This document shows positions 41,727 through 50,114 of a stretch of DNA of 64,000 bases, piece after piece; the stretch's first letter is position 1; each line of letters begins with the position of its first letter. A model generated the notes under the pieces. That model was not told the DNA's origin, did not search any database, and was given only the letters and a program-made list of their open reading frames with translations. A program made the position numbers and the translations under genes. The stretch is from positions 40,054 to 104,053 of the forward strand of contig NZ_JBHUMY010000008.1 of NCBI RefSeq assembly GCF_042685365.1, read 5' to 3'. The stretch comes from Paenibacillus_AP thailandensis (GTDB lineage Bacteria > Bacillota > Bacilli > Paenibacillales > Paenibacillaceae).

Positions 41727-42808
41727 AGTCCCCCCTGCTTCCGAATCTGCCTCAAGTTGAAAATAATGACCGGAATAACGGCGATGAGCAGCACGATGGC
41801 GAGCGTGGACCCGTATCCGGCATTGCGGTACATGAAAAATTGCCGGTAAAACTGCGTCGCGACGACCTCCGTATCGTATTGGCCGCCGGTCATAACCATG
41901 ACGACGTCGAAGATCTTAAGCGTAAAGACGATAATCGTCGTAGATACCGACAAGATCGTTGGAGACAAATACGGCAGGATGATACGGAAAAAAATGCCCG
42001 TTTCGCTTGCCCCGTCCACACGGGCGGCTTCGACGATATCGTCCGGCACGCCTTTGAGCGCGGCGGAAAAAACGACCATCGCGAATCCGGTTTGCATCCA
42101 GACGAGTATCGCGATCAGAAACAGATTGTTCCACGGCTGCAGCATGCTCGTGAACGCCTGCGGCTCGCCGCCAAGCGCGGTCAGAATCGCATTCAGGAGG
42201 CCGATCTGCTCGTCGCCGGGCTTATAGAAATAAATGAACTTCCAGATGACGCCCGCCGCCACGAAGGAAATCGCCATCGGCATGAATATGACGGCTTTGG
42301 CCAGCTTCTCGAAGCTGCTGCGGTCCGCCAGGACCGCGATTAGCAGTCCCAGGCAGATGCATGCGGTCGCGCCGAACGCGACCCAAAGCAAATTGTTGCG
42401 CAGCGCCGTCAGCAGCAAGCGGTTAAAGATAACGGCGGCATAATTCGAGAAGCCGACGAAATGCTCCGAGCTTTCGTCCATAAAGCTCATATACAAGGTG
42501 CGCAGCGTCGGCACGAGCAGCAGCCAGCCGAGCAGCAGGGCGGCCGGTCCGACGTAGACGTAAGGCAAGATCCGTTTCTTCCACCGCTCCGGGTATTGCT
42601 CGACGGCCCAGTTCAGCGACCAATAGAGCCCATATACCCCTAGCACGCCCCACAAGATGGCCAGCGCCGCAAAAATCCACGAGGGCAGGTCCGCATCCCG
42701 CAGCAGCAGAAACAGGCCGCTGTGCGCGAGCGCATTGGCTGCGATAACCGCGGTGGATTTCAGGACGAGCGCCGGCTTGAATTTGGAAGATGCTGCTGCA
42801 GGCTGCAT
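41723..42808 (-). CDS. Alpha-glucoside-type ABC transporter permease (AglF-like)
   Basis: 361-aa MalF-family permease with eight predicted TM helices, two of them in an N-terminal extension (HSGLFLLLRDADLPSWIFAALAILWGVLGVYGLYWSL), as in AglF. EAA loop DIVEAARVDGASETGIFFRIILPYLSP. The start follows GAGGGATTCGT. Second gene of the three-gene transporter. Confidence 0.91.
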   Translation of the reverse strand: MQPAAASSKFKPALVLKSTAVIAANALAHSGLFLLLRDADLPSWIFAALAILWGVLGVYGLYWSLNWAVEQYPERWKKRILPYVYVGPAALLLGWLLLVPTLRTLYMSFMDESSEHFVGFSNYAAVIFNRLLLTALRNNLLWVAFGATACICLGLLIAVLADRSSFEKLAKAVIFMPMAISFVAAGVIWKFIYFYKPGDEQIGLLNAILTALGGEPQAFTSMLQPWNNLFLIAILVWMQTGFAMVVFSAALKGVPDDIVEAARVDGASETGIFFRIILPYLSPTILSVSTTIIVFTLKIFDVVMVMTGGQYDTEVVATQFYRQFFMYRNAGYGSTLAIVLLIAVIPVIIFNLRQIRKQGGL

Positions 42809-42829
42809 ACGAATCCCTCGTTTCTTGGA

Positions 42830-44275
42830 TTATTGGTTAAAGCCCGCTTGGATTTCCTCCAGCGCTTTATCCAGCTCTACCGTTCCGCTGACGTAGTCGG
42901 TCATGCCTTTCCAGAACGTCCCTGCGCCTACCGATCCCGGCATCAGGTCGGAACCGTCGAAGCGCAGCGTCGAGGCGTCCTGAATAAGCTGGGCCATGCG
43001 ACGCTCGACGTCGCTGGTGTACCAATCCAGCGGCGCGTCGTTCATCGGCGCGATGACGCCGCCCGACTGCACCCATGTCTTGATCGATTCTCCCGTCGTG
43101 AAAAACTCCATAACGGCGCGGACTTCCGGCCGGTCGTTAAACATCGCGTAGATGTCCCCGGCCACGAGCACCGGATTGCCGTATTGCGGGTCGATCGGCG
43201 GTAGATAGAACCAGTCGTAGTCTTCGCCCGGCTTCGAGCCTTCCGGGAAGAAGCTGGTAATGAAGCTTGCCTGCCTGTGCAGCCAAGCCTTCGGCGGATT
43301 TTCGAACATCGGGCCGACGGAGTCGCCGAACGCCGTCGTGACGACCGACTTTGTTCCGCCGTACACATAGTCCTCGTTCAGCCAAATTTCGGACATCTTT
43401 TCGACGGCGTTTTTGACGATCGGATCGGTAAACGGCAGCTCGCCTTTCACCCATTTATCGTAGTTTTCCGGCGTCGTCGTGCGGAGCATAATGTCCTCGA
43501 TCCAATCGGTAGCCGGCCATCCCGTCGCCGCGCCGCTTTCGATGCCGATCGCCCAGGCCGGGTCGCCGTCTTTGGCGATTTGTTCGGTTAGCGCCAGAAG
43601 CTCATCCCACGTTTGCGGTATCGTATAACCCGCTTCCTCGAACTGCTTCTTCGGGTACCATACCAAGCTCTTGACGCTGCTGCGGTTCCATACGCCGCTC
43701 ATGATTTTGCCGTTTGGCCCTTCCATCGTCGCCATGTCCAGCCAGCTTTGATTGTAATTGGCCTTCAGCTTCTCGGCATCGAGGAACGTCGTTACGTCGA
43801 TCACTTTGCCCGTCTTCACGAAGCTTTGCAGCAGGCCGGGCTGCGGAAAGTCCGCGATATCCGGCGCGTTGCCGCCGTCGACGCGAATCGCGATCGTCGC
43901 TTCGAACTCCTTGGAGCCTTCGTATTGAATATCGATGCCCGTCTTCGTTTCGAATTCCTTGATCGCTTCCTCGAACTTCACCTGATCGACGTCGACGAAC
44001 GGCCCGAACATCGTAACCTTCGTGCCTTTGTACTTGCCGGCGTATGCCTGTTCCAGCGGGGAACCGTCCGCCGGTTGCTCCGGCGAAGCCGACGGGCTGG
44101 CCGATGCCGATTCGCTCGGCTCCGGGGTCGGCGCCGGCGTGCCGGAAGCGCCTCCGTTATTTCCACCGTTGCCGCCGCTGCATGCGGACAGCAGCAGCGC
44201 CAAGACGAGAACCAATGTGCCGATCATGGACCTTGTTAATCGTTGTGCCCGTTTCAAACGAACCATCCCCTTCAT
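42830..44275 (-). CDS. ABC transporter substrate-binding lipoprotein (AglE-like)
   Basis: 481-aa solute-binding lipoprotein: signal with lipobox LLLSAC, an Asn/Gly then Pro/Ser/Glu-rich linker, and a family-1 binding fold. Gene order with the AglF- and AglG-like permeases suggests alpha-glucosides (maltose, trehalose, sucrose class). ATG 44275 (AAAGGG ten bases upstream) is given; TTG 44257, nine bases after AAGGGG, is equally possible. A LacI operator lies upstream. Confidence 0.9.
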   Translation of the reverse strand: MKGMVRLKRAQRLTRSMIGTLVLVLALLLSACSGGNGGNNGGASGTPAPTPEPSESASASPSASPEQPADGSPLEQAYAGKYKGTKVTMFGPFVDVDQVKFEEAIKEFETKTGIDIQYEGSKEFEATIAIRVDGGNAPDIADFPQPGLLQSFVKTGKVIDVTTFLDAEKLKANYNQSWLDMATMEGPNGKIMSGVWNRSSVKSLVWYPKKQFEEAGYTIPQTWDELLALTEQIAKDGDPAWAIGIESGAATGWPATDWIEDIMLRTTTPENYDKWVKGELPFTDPIVKNAVEKMSEIWLNEDYVYGGTKSVVTTAFGDSVGPMFENPPKAWLHRQASFITSFFPEGSKPGEDYDWFYLPPIDPQYGNPVLVAGDIYAMFNDRPEVRAVMEFFTTGESIKTWVQSGGVIAPMNDAPLDWYTSDVERRMAQLIQDASTLRFDGSDLMPGSVGAGTFWKGMTDYVSGTVELDKALEEIQAGFNQ

Positions 44276-44636
44276 CGATTAATGACCCTTTCGTGCAAAA
44301 CCGTTTCCGTTCGGTCTCATTCGTGCCCGGCAGCCGGATTTTCATTGCGCGGCCTATAAGTGACGACTGGCAGCCCGCGGCGCAATCCCCCCTTTCAATA
44401 AAGTTCGGAGCCTTCCATAACGTTTTTTGCATTTATAAATTGAAAACGTTTTCAAATTCACGGCCCGAACTTATACATCGGTTTATTCAAGTTTGGTGTA
44501 TTCGTTACGGTTGATTCGGAAGTTAGACTCGGAAATTTGGCATGAACTTGGAATTTAATTTGCTTTACCTAGCGAGCAGAAGTTGAAACGTGTCGTTTTG
44601 CATTTAAGCGGAAGGATGAAATAAACCATATGCGGA
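44276..44636. other. Intergenic region between lacI-type gene and transporter
   Basis: About 360 bases, no gene. Contains the LacI operator at 44440-44455 with an AT-rich TATAAA next to it that may be the transporter -10; the rest is AT-rich and featureless to the eye. Confidence 0.6.
44440..44455. promoter_or_regulatory. LacI-type operator upstream of the alpha-glucoside transporter
   Basis: TTGAAAACGTTTTCAA, a perfect 16-bp palindrome of LacI/CcpA form; a near copy precedes the lacI-type gene. Confidence 0.8.
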
Positions 44637-45698
44637 TCAGAAACTATCGTTCGTTCGGATATCAATGGTTTTGCGGTTTTCCCCCGAACCGCCGGGCGGC
44701 CCCGTCGATTCGCGGACGATAAGCCGATGAGGCACAATGTCGCGCAGCGTCTCCAGGCTTTCGTTCCGGACAAGCCGATGAAGCTTGCTGACGCCGGCAT
44801 ACCCGATCTCGTACATCGGCTGGGCGATCGTCGACAGCCTTGGAATGGACATGCGGGAGAGCCTAACATTGTCGAAACCGATGACGGATACTTGATCGGG
44901 AACCTTGATGCCGCGGTCATGAAGACAGGAGATGACCCCAAGCGCAAATTCGTCGGAGCAGGCGAAGACGGCCGTCAGCTGCGGGTAACGTTGGAACAAT
45001 ACGTCCGTCGCGGCGTAAGCTTCTTCAAACCAATGCGTGGCATAGACGACATGGTTCTTGCTCCCTTCGAGCCCCGCTTCCTCCAAAGCCCGCGCATAGC
45101 CGCGGTATCTCGGCTCGCCGGATATCGGATCCGGCAGCGTAAAACAGACGATGCCGATCTCGCGGTGTCCAAGCGCGATAAGATGGCGGACGGCCTCGTA
45201 GGCCGCCTGCTCTTCGTCCACCTTCACCGAAGGGATGCCGTATTCGCGGGATTCGGTGGAAACAAGCACGACCGGGACGCCGCTTTTGCGGATCGTCTCG
45301 TAATAAAGAGCCGTGACGTAATCGCTGGCGAAGAGCAGCCCGTCAACCTGCTTTTCCCTTAAATCTTCGATATAACCGACAACCCGCTCCGGATCGCGGT
45401 CCGTGTTGCAGATCATGAGGCTGTAGCCGAATTGCTTGGCCGCCTCCTCCATCCCCCGGATGATGTCCCCGTAATAAGGATTTCGGATATCCGGAATAAG
45501 CACGCCAAGCGTGTTCGATTTTTTGAAAATAAGGCCTCGTGCGAAGCCGTTCGGCTGATACTCCAGCCGGCGGATCGCCTCCAGCACCCGCTCCCGCTTG
45601 TCGGGAGCGACCGCCTCCGGCATGTTCATGACTCTCGATACGGTGCTGATCGACACTTTCGCCAAACGGGCGACGTCTCGAATCGTGGTCGAATTCAT
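44637..45698 (-). CDS. LacI family transcriptional regulator
   Basis: 353-aa repressor: N-terminal LacI HTH (TTIRDVARLAKVSISTVSRVMN, residues 3-24) with the hinge helix region, then a periplasmic-binding-protein-like effector domain (NTLGVLIPDIRNPYYGDIIRGMEEAAKQFGYSLMICNTDRD). ATG 45698 follows AAAGGA. It is upstream of the AglEFG-like genes in the same direction; matching operators before both indicate that it represses the transporter and itself until an alpha-glucoside-like inducer is present. Confidence 0.93.
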   Translation of the reverse strand: MNSTTIRDVARLAKVSISTVSRVMNMPEAVAPDKRERVLEAIRRLEYQPNGFARGLIFKKSNTLGVLIPDIRNPYYGDIIRGMEEAAKQFGYSLMICNTDRDPERVVGYIEDLREKQVDGLLFASDYVTALYYETIRKSGVPVVLVSTESREYGIPSVKVDEEQAAYEAVRHLIALGHREIGIVCFTLPDPISGEPRYRGYARALEEAGLEGSKNHVVYATHWFEEAYAATDVLFQRYPQLTAVFACSDEFALGVISCLHDRGIKVPDQVSVIGFDNVRLSRMSIPRLSTIAQPMYEIGYAGVSKLHRLVRNESLETLRDIVPHRLIVRESTGPPGGSGENRKTIDIRTNDSF

Positions 45699-45720
45699 GG
45701 CAGGCCGTCCTTTTCGGGAT

Positions 45721-45736
45721 TTGAAAACCTTTTCAA
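45721..45736. promoter_or_regulatory. LacI autoregulatory operator
   Basis: TTGAAAACCTTTTCAA, one base from the transporter operator; placed just downstream of the lacI-type promoter. Confidence 0.75.
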
Positions 45737-45741
45737 CACCT

Positions 45742-45770
45742 AGTATAGGCTCGCAATCCCGGTTTTGCAA
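45742..45770 (-). promoter_or_regulatory. Promoter of the LacI-type regulator gene
   Basis: On the minus strand TTGCAA, 17-base spacer, TATACT, followed directly by the operator. Confidence 0.7.
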
Positions 45771-45816
45771 CCGTTTTCTTTTGTCGAATATTGGAGAAGA
45801 TTGCCGCACCGCCTAA

Positions 45817-45840
45817 CAAAAAAAGCCGTTCCCCGCGGCT
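45817..45840 (-). terminator. Terminator of the YkuK-family gene
   Basis: AGCCG/CGGCT short stem followed by seven T on the minus strand; it overlaps the stop codon. Confidence 0.65.
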
Positions 45841-46421
45841 TATGGCTTCTCAATATCGACCGGTCTTTTCGTATACCGGTTGGCGTAGCTGGAAGCGCCG
45901 ATCGAATCCGGCTTGACGCGGGCTTCGTAGCTCCCCATCCCTTGTACCCGGTTGATCATCTCCTGGACGTACAGCGACGTCTTGTTGACGATCGGCTCCG
46001 TCCCCGCATCGATGTCGATAAACAGCTCGAGAGACGCTCCTTGATACAGATGCGGAATAAGAAACTCCTCCATTCGGCTGATGCCGCCCGCTTCTCTCAT
46101 ATGATAAGCGACCTCCTGGGAAAGCGACGTTTCGTACGTCAGCTTTTCCTTAACCGACCTCATCTCGCGCGGAACGACGACCTGCCTGTAGCACGCCCAT
46201 GCCCCTTTGCCGACCCGGCGTATAATAATGCCCGTAATAAACTTCGTATAGCCGTGAAACACTTGGCTGTCCGTGCCGATGACGAACTGGTAAGGGGAAC
46301 GGGGGTCGTTCGACATAAATTTCAGTATTCGATCCATCACGTCGCGAAGCGAAAGCTTGTTTTCCGACAAGTTCTTGAACACAAGCTCTTCCGGCAACGC
46401 GACTCGCTCGATTGGTTTCAT
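45840..46421 (-). CDS. YkuK family RNase H-like protein (DUF458)
   Basis: 193 aa with the RNase-H-like YkuK/DUF458 signature FVIGTDSQVFHGYTKFITGIIIRR near residues 46-70 and acidic LELFIDIDAGTEP near 130. Conserved in Bacillales; biochemical function not established. ATG 46421 is five bases after GGTGA. Downstream of nothing obvious; monocistronic. Confidence 0.85.
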   Translation of the reverse strand: MKPIERVALPEELVFKNLSENKLSLRDVMDRILKFMSNDPRSPYQFVIGTDSQVFHGYTKFITGIIIRRVGKGAWACYRQVVVPREMRSVKEKLTYETSLSQEVAYHMREAGGISRMEEFLIPHLYQGASLELFIDIDAGTEPIVNKTSLYVQEMINRVQGMGSYEARVKPDSIGASSYANRYTKRPVDIEKP

Positions 46422-46627
46422 CCTGATCACCTGTCCGGGACTAGCCAGCCCTTTCTTCGTCTTTATACATAGTTATGTCCGTCGTGCAATTAAGTTTTCC
46501 TCAAAAACAATATATTCATGAACGCCGCCGATGGATGCGGCTTGAACAATACGAATGGCCTTCCGGCGCCGGATCGTCTATAATGGAGAAAGCATGGAAA
46601 AAATGCAAATGGATGGAGGCAACGAGC

Positions 46628-46972
46628 ATGGCAACAAGCAAATCGAAGAAGCTTAGACGAAAGCTGGAACGGGAAGGAAAGCCGAATCCGGAGCGGCTGC
46701 GGGGAAGCTGGCAAGGCGTCAACCCGGTGACGCGCACGAGCGCCGGACTTCGGGAGAAGATGCAAAAGCGATATGAGAAGCATAAAAGGAATCACGCCCT
46801 GAGAAGCGATGATTCCTTTTATTTTTGCGGGTACGATTATAAGACCGGATATTTGCGCCGGGTTTGCTCGATAAAGCTTTTGCACCGCTCCATCTGGTCT
46901 TCCCGCGCTTCCTCCATAATGATATCGACTTCCGGCTTGTATTGCTGCAGAAGCTTCATGTACAGCTCGTAG
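46628..46972 (+). CDS. Small basic conserved protein with a run-through C terminus
   Basis: Begins MATSKSKKLRRKLEREGKPN, eight bases after GGAGG. The first 55-60 residues look like a small basic protein found in Bacillales, function unknown. The frame does not stop before its own terminator (46784-46826) but continues to 46972, 136 bases into the 3' end of the convergent isomerase gene. An expected stop may have been lost; one base fewer in the CCC at 46797-46799 would bring TGA into frame. The true C terminus is uncertain. Confidence 0.6.
   Translation: MATSKSKKLRRKLEREGKPNPERLRGSWQGVNPVTRTSAGLREKMQKRYEKHKRNHALRSDDSFYFCGYDYKTGYLRRVCSIKLLHRSIWSSRASSIMISTSGLYCCRSFMYSS
46784..46826 (+). terminator. 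Terminator inside the tail of the small basic gene
   Basis: AAAAGGAATCA/TGATTCCTTTT stem followed by ATTTTT on the plus strand; the A run can also give a U tract for the leftward isomerase gene. Confidence 0.8.
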
Positions 46973-47670
46973 TTCATTTGCCCGAAGCCGGCCGGCTTCG
47001 TCACGACCTTGCCGTCTTCCTGCAGCAGACGGTCCTTCGCATGGCAGGCGATAATCCGGTCGCCCAGCAGCCGGAAGGCTTCCTCGATGACCTCGTCCTG
47101 CTTCGCGATATTCCCTTCGTGGAGCAGATTGCCCGGGTCGAGCACGACGCCGATTTGCGAAGAAGGAACCTCCTCCAGCATCGCATGAAGCTGACGCGCC
47201 GTTCCGACCAGATGGCCGTTCGCCGCCTCCAGACCAACGAACACGCCCCATTTCTCGGCTTGCTCCGCCAGCTCCTCCAGCACCTGCTTCATGACGCTCC
47301 GATCCTGCTCGGTATAATCCCCGCCCGGGAAGCTGCCGGTTTCAAAGGCGACCGTCGGGGCGCCGAGAAAACGCGCATAGCGCAGCAGCTCCTTGAACCG
47401 CTCGACATTGTCCCGCCGCTTGGCCTCGTCCCGGTCAAAAAAGTGCAGATAGCAGCCGAGCACGGATATGCGGACCCCTTCCTTGTCGAACGCTTCCGCA
47501 ATCGATAACGCCAATCCGGGGCTCAGCTTTCCCCGCCGGCTGAAATCGATATCGCTAATCGCTTTCCACATCGCGAGCTGCACATGGGTAAAACCGTAAG
47601 ACCGCACCTTGGCGGCAAGGTCGCGGTAAGGCAAACTGCCGAACAAATGAGCCAATACGCCTACTGACAT
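46837..47670 (-). CDS. Sugar phosphate isomerase/epimerase family protein
   Basis: 277-aa xylose-isomerase-like TIM barrel. Metal-binding Glu/His/Asp residues appear in VAFETGSFP, VGLEAANGH, GVVLDPGNLLHEGN, IIACHAKDRL and IIMEEAREDQ. Such proteins isomerise or epimerise sugars or inositol derivatives; the substrate is unclear. ATG 47670 is nine bases after AAAGGA. Followed leftward by a convergent small gene. Confidence 0.88.
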   Translation of the reverse strand: MSVGVLAHLFGSLPYRDLAAKVRSYGFTHVQLAMWKAISDIDFSRRGKLSPGLALSIAEAFDKEGVRISVLGCYLHFFDRDEAKRRDNVERFKELLRYARFLGAPTVAFETGSFPGGDYTEQDRSVMKQVLEELAEQAEKWGVFVGLEAANGHLVGTARQLHAMLEEVPSSQIGVVLDPGNLLHEGNIAKQDEVIEEAFRLLGDRIIACHAKDRLLQEDGKVVTKPAGFGQMNYELYMKLLQQYKPEVDIIMEEAREDQMERCKSFIEQTRRKYPVL

Positions 47671-47717
47671 CGCTTTCATTCCTTTCGAATCGCTAGTAGT
47701 CCCGCTGCCGGCTCCGC

Positions 47718-49121
47718 TTAGCGGAAATCGGGCGGAATCCGGCGTGCGACTCCCGTTAAGATGGCTGCTTCGATAACGGCCCTTCTGACGTTAGGCACGA
47801 CCTGATCGTTAAAAATGCTTGGAATAATGTACTGTTCATGCCTCTCTTCCGCTTTGACCACCGCGGCAATTGCTCGGGCGGCCGCCAGCTTCATCGGCTC
47901 GTTGATCGTTTTGGCCCGGCAATCGAGCGCGCCGCGGAACATGCCGGGGAATACGAGCACATTGTTGATCTGGTTCGGATAATCGCTTCGTCCGGTCGCA
48001 AACACGCGCACCACCTTAAGCGCTTCTTCCGGCTCGATCTCCGGGGTAGGATTGGCCATCGCGAACACGATCCGGTTCTCCGCCATTCTGGACACGTCGT
48101 CCGCGCTCAAAATGTTGCCTCTCGAAACCCCGATGAATACGTCGGCTCCGTCAATGACCTCCTGGAGCGTTCCTTGCACCGCTTCGACCTGCGGCTGCTC
48201 CGCCAGCCAGGCCCACATCGGGTGATCATATTGCCCGCCCCGGACGATTGCCCCTTCGCGGTCTACGGGCACAAGGCGGGTCACGCCTGCGGCCAGCAGC
48301 ATCTTGCAGATCGAAACGCCCGCCGCGCCGATCCCGTTGACGATGACCCGCACATGCTCAATCCGCTTGCCGACGACTTTAAGCGCATTCAACAAGCCCG
48401 CTACGACAACGATAGCCGTTCCGTGCTGATCGTCGTGGAACACCGGAATGTCGAGCTCCTCGTCCAGCCGCCTTTCGATTTCAAAGCAGCGGGGCGAGCT
48501 GATGTCTTCGAGATTAATGCCTCCGAAGATCGGGCTGATCGCCTTAATCGTGCGGATAATTTCTTCGGTATCCTTCGTGTCGAGGCAGATCGGGAAAGCA
48601 TCCACCCCGGCAAGCTGCTTGAACAGCATCGCTTTGCCTTCCATAACCGGTGCCGCCGCTTTAGGGCCGATATCGCCCAGACCAAGCACGGCGGTCCCGT
48701 CCGTCACGACGGCGACGGTATTCCGTTTGATCGTAAGCGAATACGCTTTATCCGGATTTTCGTGAATCGCCGTCGAAACGCGGGCGACCCCGGGCGTATA
48801 CACCTTCGACAGATCGTCCCGGTTTTTGATCGGTTGTCTTGGGGCGACTTCGATTTTGCCCCCCAGATGGGCGAGGAACGTCTGGTCGGATACGTTCACG
48901 ACGACGATGCCCGGTAGCGACCTTAACGCCTCCGTTATTTCCCGCTCTTTATCGTCCGCCGCGTGAATCGTAATGTCCCGGACCGAGTTGTGCTGGCCCG
49001 AACGAATGACGTCTATGGAACGGATATCTCCGCCCGCTTTGCTTACGGTAGAAGCGACTTCGCCAAAGTTGACAAGCTCATGGTTCATTTCCAGTCGCAC
49101 GATAATGCTGTTGTAGGCCAT
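47718..49121 (-). CDS. NAD(P)-dependent malic enzyme with N-terminal ACT domain
   Basis: 467 aa. Residues 1-75 form an ACT-like domain (SIIVRLEMNHELVNFGEVASTVSKAGGDIRSIDVI), then the malic enzyme core: VYTPGVARV, catalytic Lys region TIKRNTVAVVTDGTAVLGLGDIGP, metal-binding Glu-Asp in FGGINLEDISSPRCFEIE and FHDDQHGTA, and the Rossmann VNGIGAAGVSICKMLL. It oxidatively decarboxylates malate to pyruvate. The ACT domain suggests amino-acid control. The start follows GGGAGGAG. Confidence 0.95.
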   Translation of the reverse strand: MAYNSIIVRLEMNHELVNFGEVASTVSKAGGDIRSIDVIRSGQHNSVRDITIHAADDKEREITEALRSLPGIVVVNVSDQTFLAHLGGKIEVAPRQPIKNRDDLSKVYTPGVARVSTAIHENPDKAYSLTIKRNTVAVVTDGTAVLGLGDIGPKAAAPVMEGKAMLFKQLAGVDAFPICLDTKDTEEIIRTIKAISPIFGGINLEDISSPRCFEIERRLDEELDIPVFHDDQHGTAIVVVAGLLNALKVVGKRIEHVRVIVNGIGAAGVSICKMLLAAGVTRLVPVDREGAIVRGGQYDHPMWAWLAEQPQVEAVQGTLQEVIDGADVFIGVSRGNILSADDVSRMAENRIVFAMANPTPEIEPEEALKVVRVFATGRSDYPNQINNVLVFPGMFRGALDCRAKTINEPMKLAAARAIAAVVKAEERHEQYIIPSIFNDQVVPNVRRAVIEAAILTGVARRIPPDFR

Positions 49122-49309
49122 CTTCTTATACTCCTCCCGCTTCAGGTCATTCCATCTTCAATGAATCGCTTGTGGGGTCGCCGTCCTTAAGACTTCGCTG
49201 TTATTCGCCCAAATCCTCCCCGTCCGCAGGGCATCGAAAGTTTCTCTCCTATTTTTCGTTAACGGGCCGCAATCTATGAGGCGCCGCTTTGGCTCTATCC
49301 TCCGATTAC

Positions 49310-49339
49310 TTGTCATAATGCCTGCCAATCGGGTATGAT
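49310..49339 (+). promoter_or_regulatory. Promoter of the SEC-C protein gene
   Basis: TTGTCA, 18-base spacer, TATGAT, about 35 bases before the TTG start. Confidence 0.65.
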
Positions 49340-49374
49340 TAGGGGGCACAGCAAGTTGTACAGGAGTTGATGTT

Positions 49375-50004
49375 TTGGATAAAATAGGCAGAAATGATCT
49401 TTGCTACTGCGGCAGCGGATTAAAGTACAAGCGCTGCTGTCTCGGAAAGGATCAGTCGAACAACAGATTGCAATCCGCGTTGCTTACTTCCGGCAAGCCA
49501 AACGTCGCTTTGACCGAAAATGACATCATCCATATGATTGACGTTGAATTGAGCTGGTCGACAGAATCGTATCGCGCGCTGGCTGTTCATCTGCTTGAGC
49601 ATATGAAAGGCCGTTACGAGGATAGCATTATATTGGAAGCGATCGCGTTATGGAACCGTTTCTCGGAACATACGAAGCCAAGCTTCCGCAAGCCGGGCAT
49701 CTTCGCCGCGGCGATCGAATTCGCCGTCGCCGAAGCCAACGAGGCGGCGCGGAGCCAAGCGGAGCTTGCCGACATCTACGGCGTTTCCACCGGATCGTTG
49801 TCCAAACGCATCTTGGAGGTTAACGCCTACATTGAAACGACGTTATCCGGCAAGTCATCCGACGCGAATGCAAACGCGAACGTGAAGGGAGACATTGCTC
49901 CGGCCGTTAGCGGCAATGCTGGCGGACAAGCGTCCTTCGACGCGCAGCGGGAGCTCGAGCGTTTAAACCGGGCCATGAAGGCTCTCGCCTTAAATTACAA
50001 GTAG
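49375..50004 (+). CDS. SEC-C zinc-finger protein with cyclin/TFIIB-like segment
   Basis: 209 aa. The N terminus is a SEC-C metal-binding motif GRNDLCYCGSGLKYKRCC (residues 5-22), as at the end of SecA and in many small zinc proteins. Around 110-152, FAAAIEFAVAEANEAARSQAELADIYGVSTGSLSKRILEV looks like a TFIIB/cyclin-type repeat with an HTH. An Ala/Asn-rich linker follows. The start is TTG 49375, eight bases after CAGGAG. Function unknown; possibly nucleic-acid or ribosome related. Confidence 0.75.
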   Translation: MDKIGRNDLCYCGSGLKYKRCCLGKDQSNNRLQSALLTSGKPNVALTENDIIHMIDVELSWSTESYRALAVHLLEHMKGRYEDSIILEAIALWNRFSEHTKPSFRKPGIFAAAIEFAVAEANEAARSQAELADIYGVSTGSLSKRILEVNAYIETTLSGKSSDANANANVKGDIAPAVSGNAGGQASFDAQRELERLNRAMKALALNYK

Positions 50005-50027
50005 CCCAAATGGCTGCCATCAGGCAC

Positions 50028-50068
50028 GAAGAGGGACTGCGGCTTTTAGCCGACAGTCCCTCTTTTCG
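50028..50068. terminator. Bidirectional terminator
   Basis: AGAGGGACTG/CAGTCCCTCT with inner CGGC/GCCG; TTTTCG follows on the plus strand. Confidence 0.85.
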
Positions 50069-50114
50069 TGTCTATTTTTTTGGACGAACTCTACGGCTCC
50101 GCCGTTTCCGCCCC

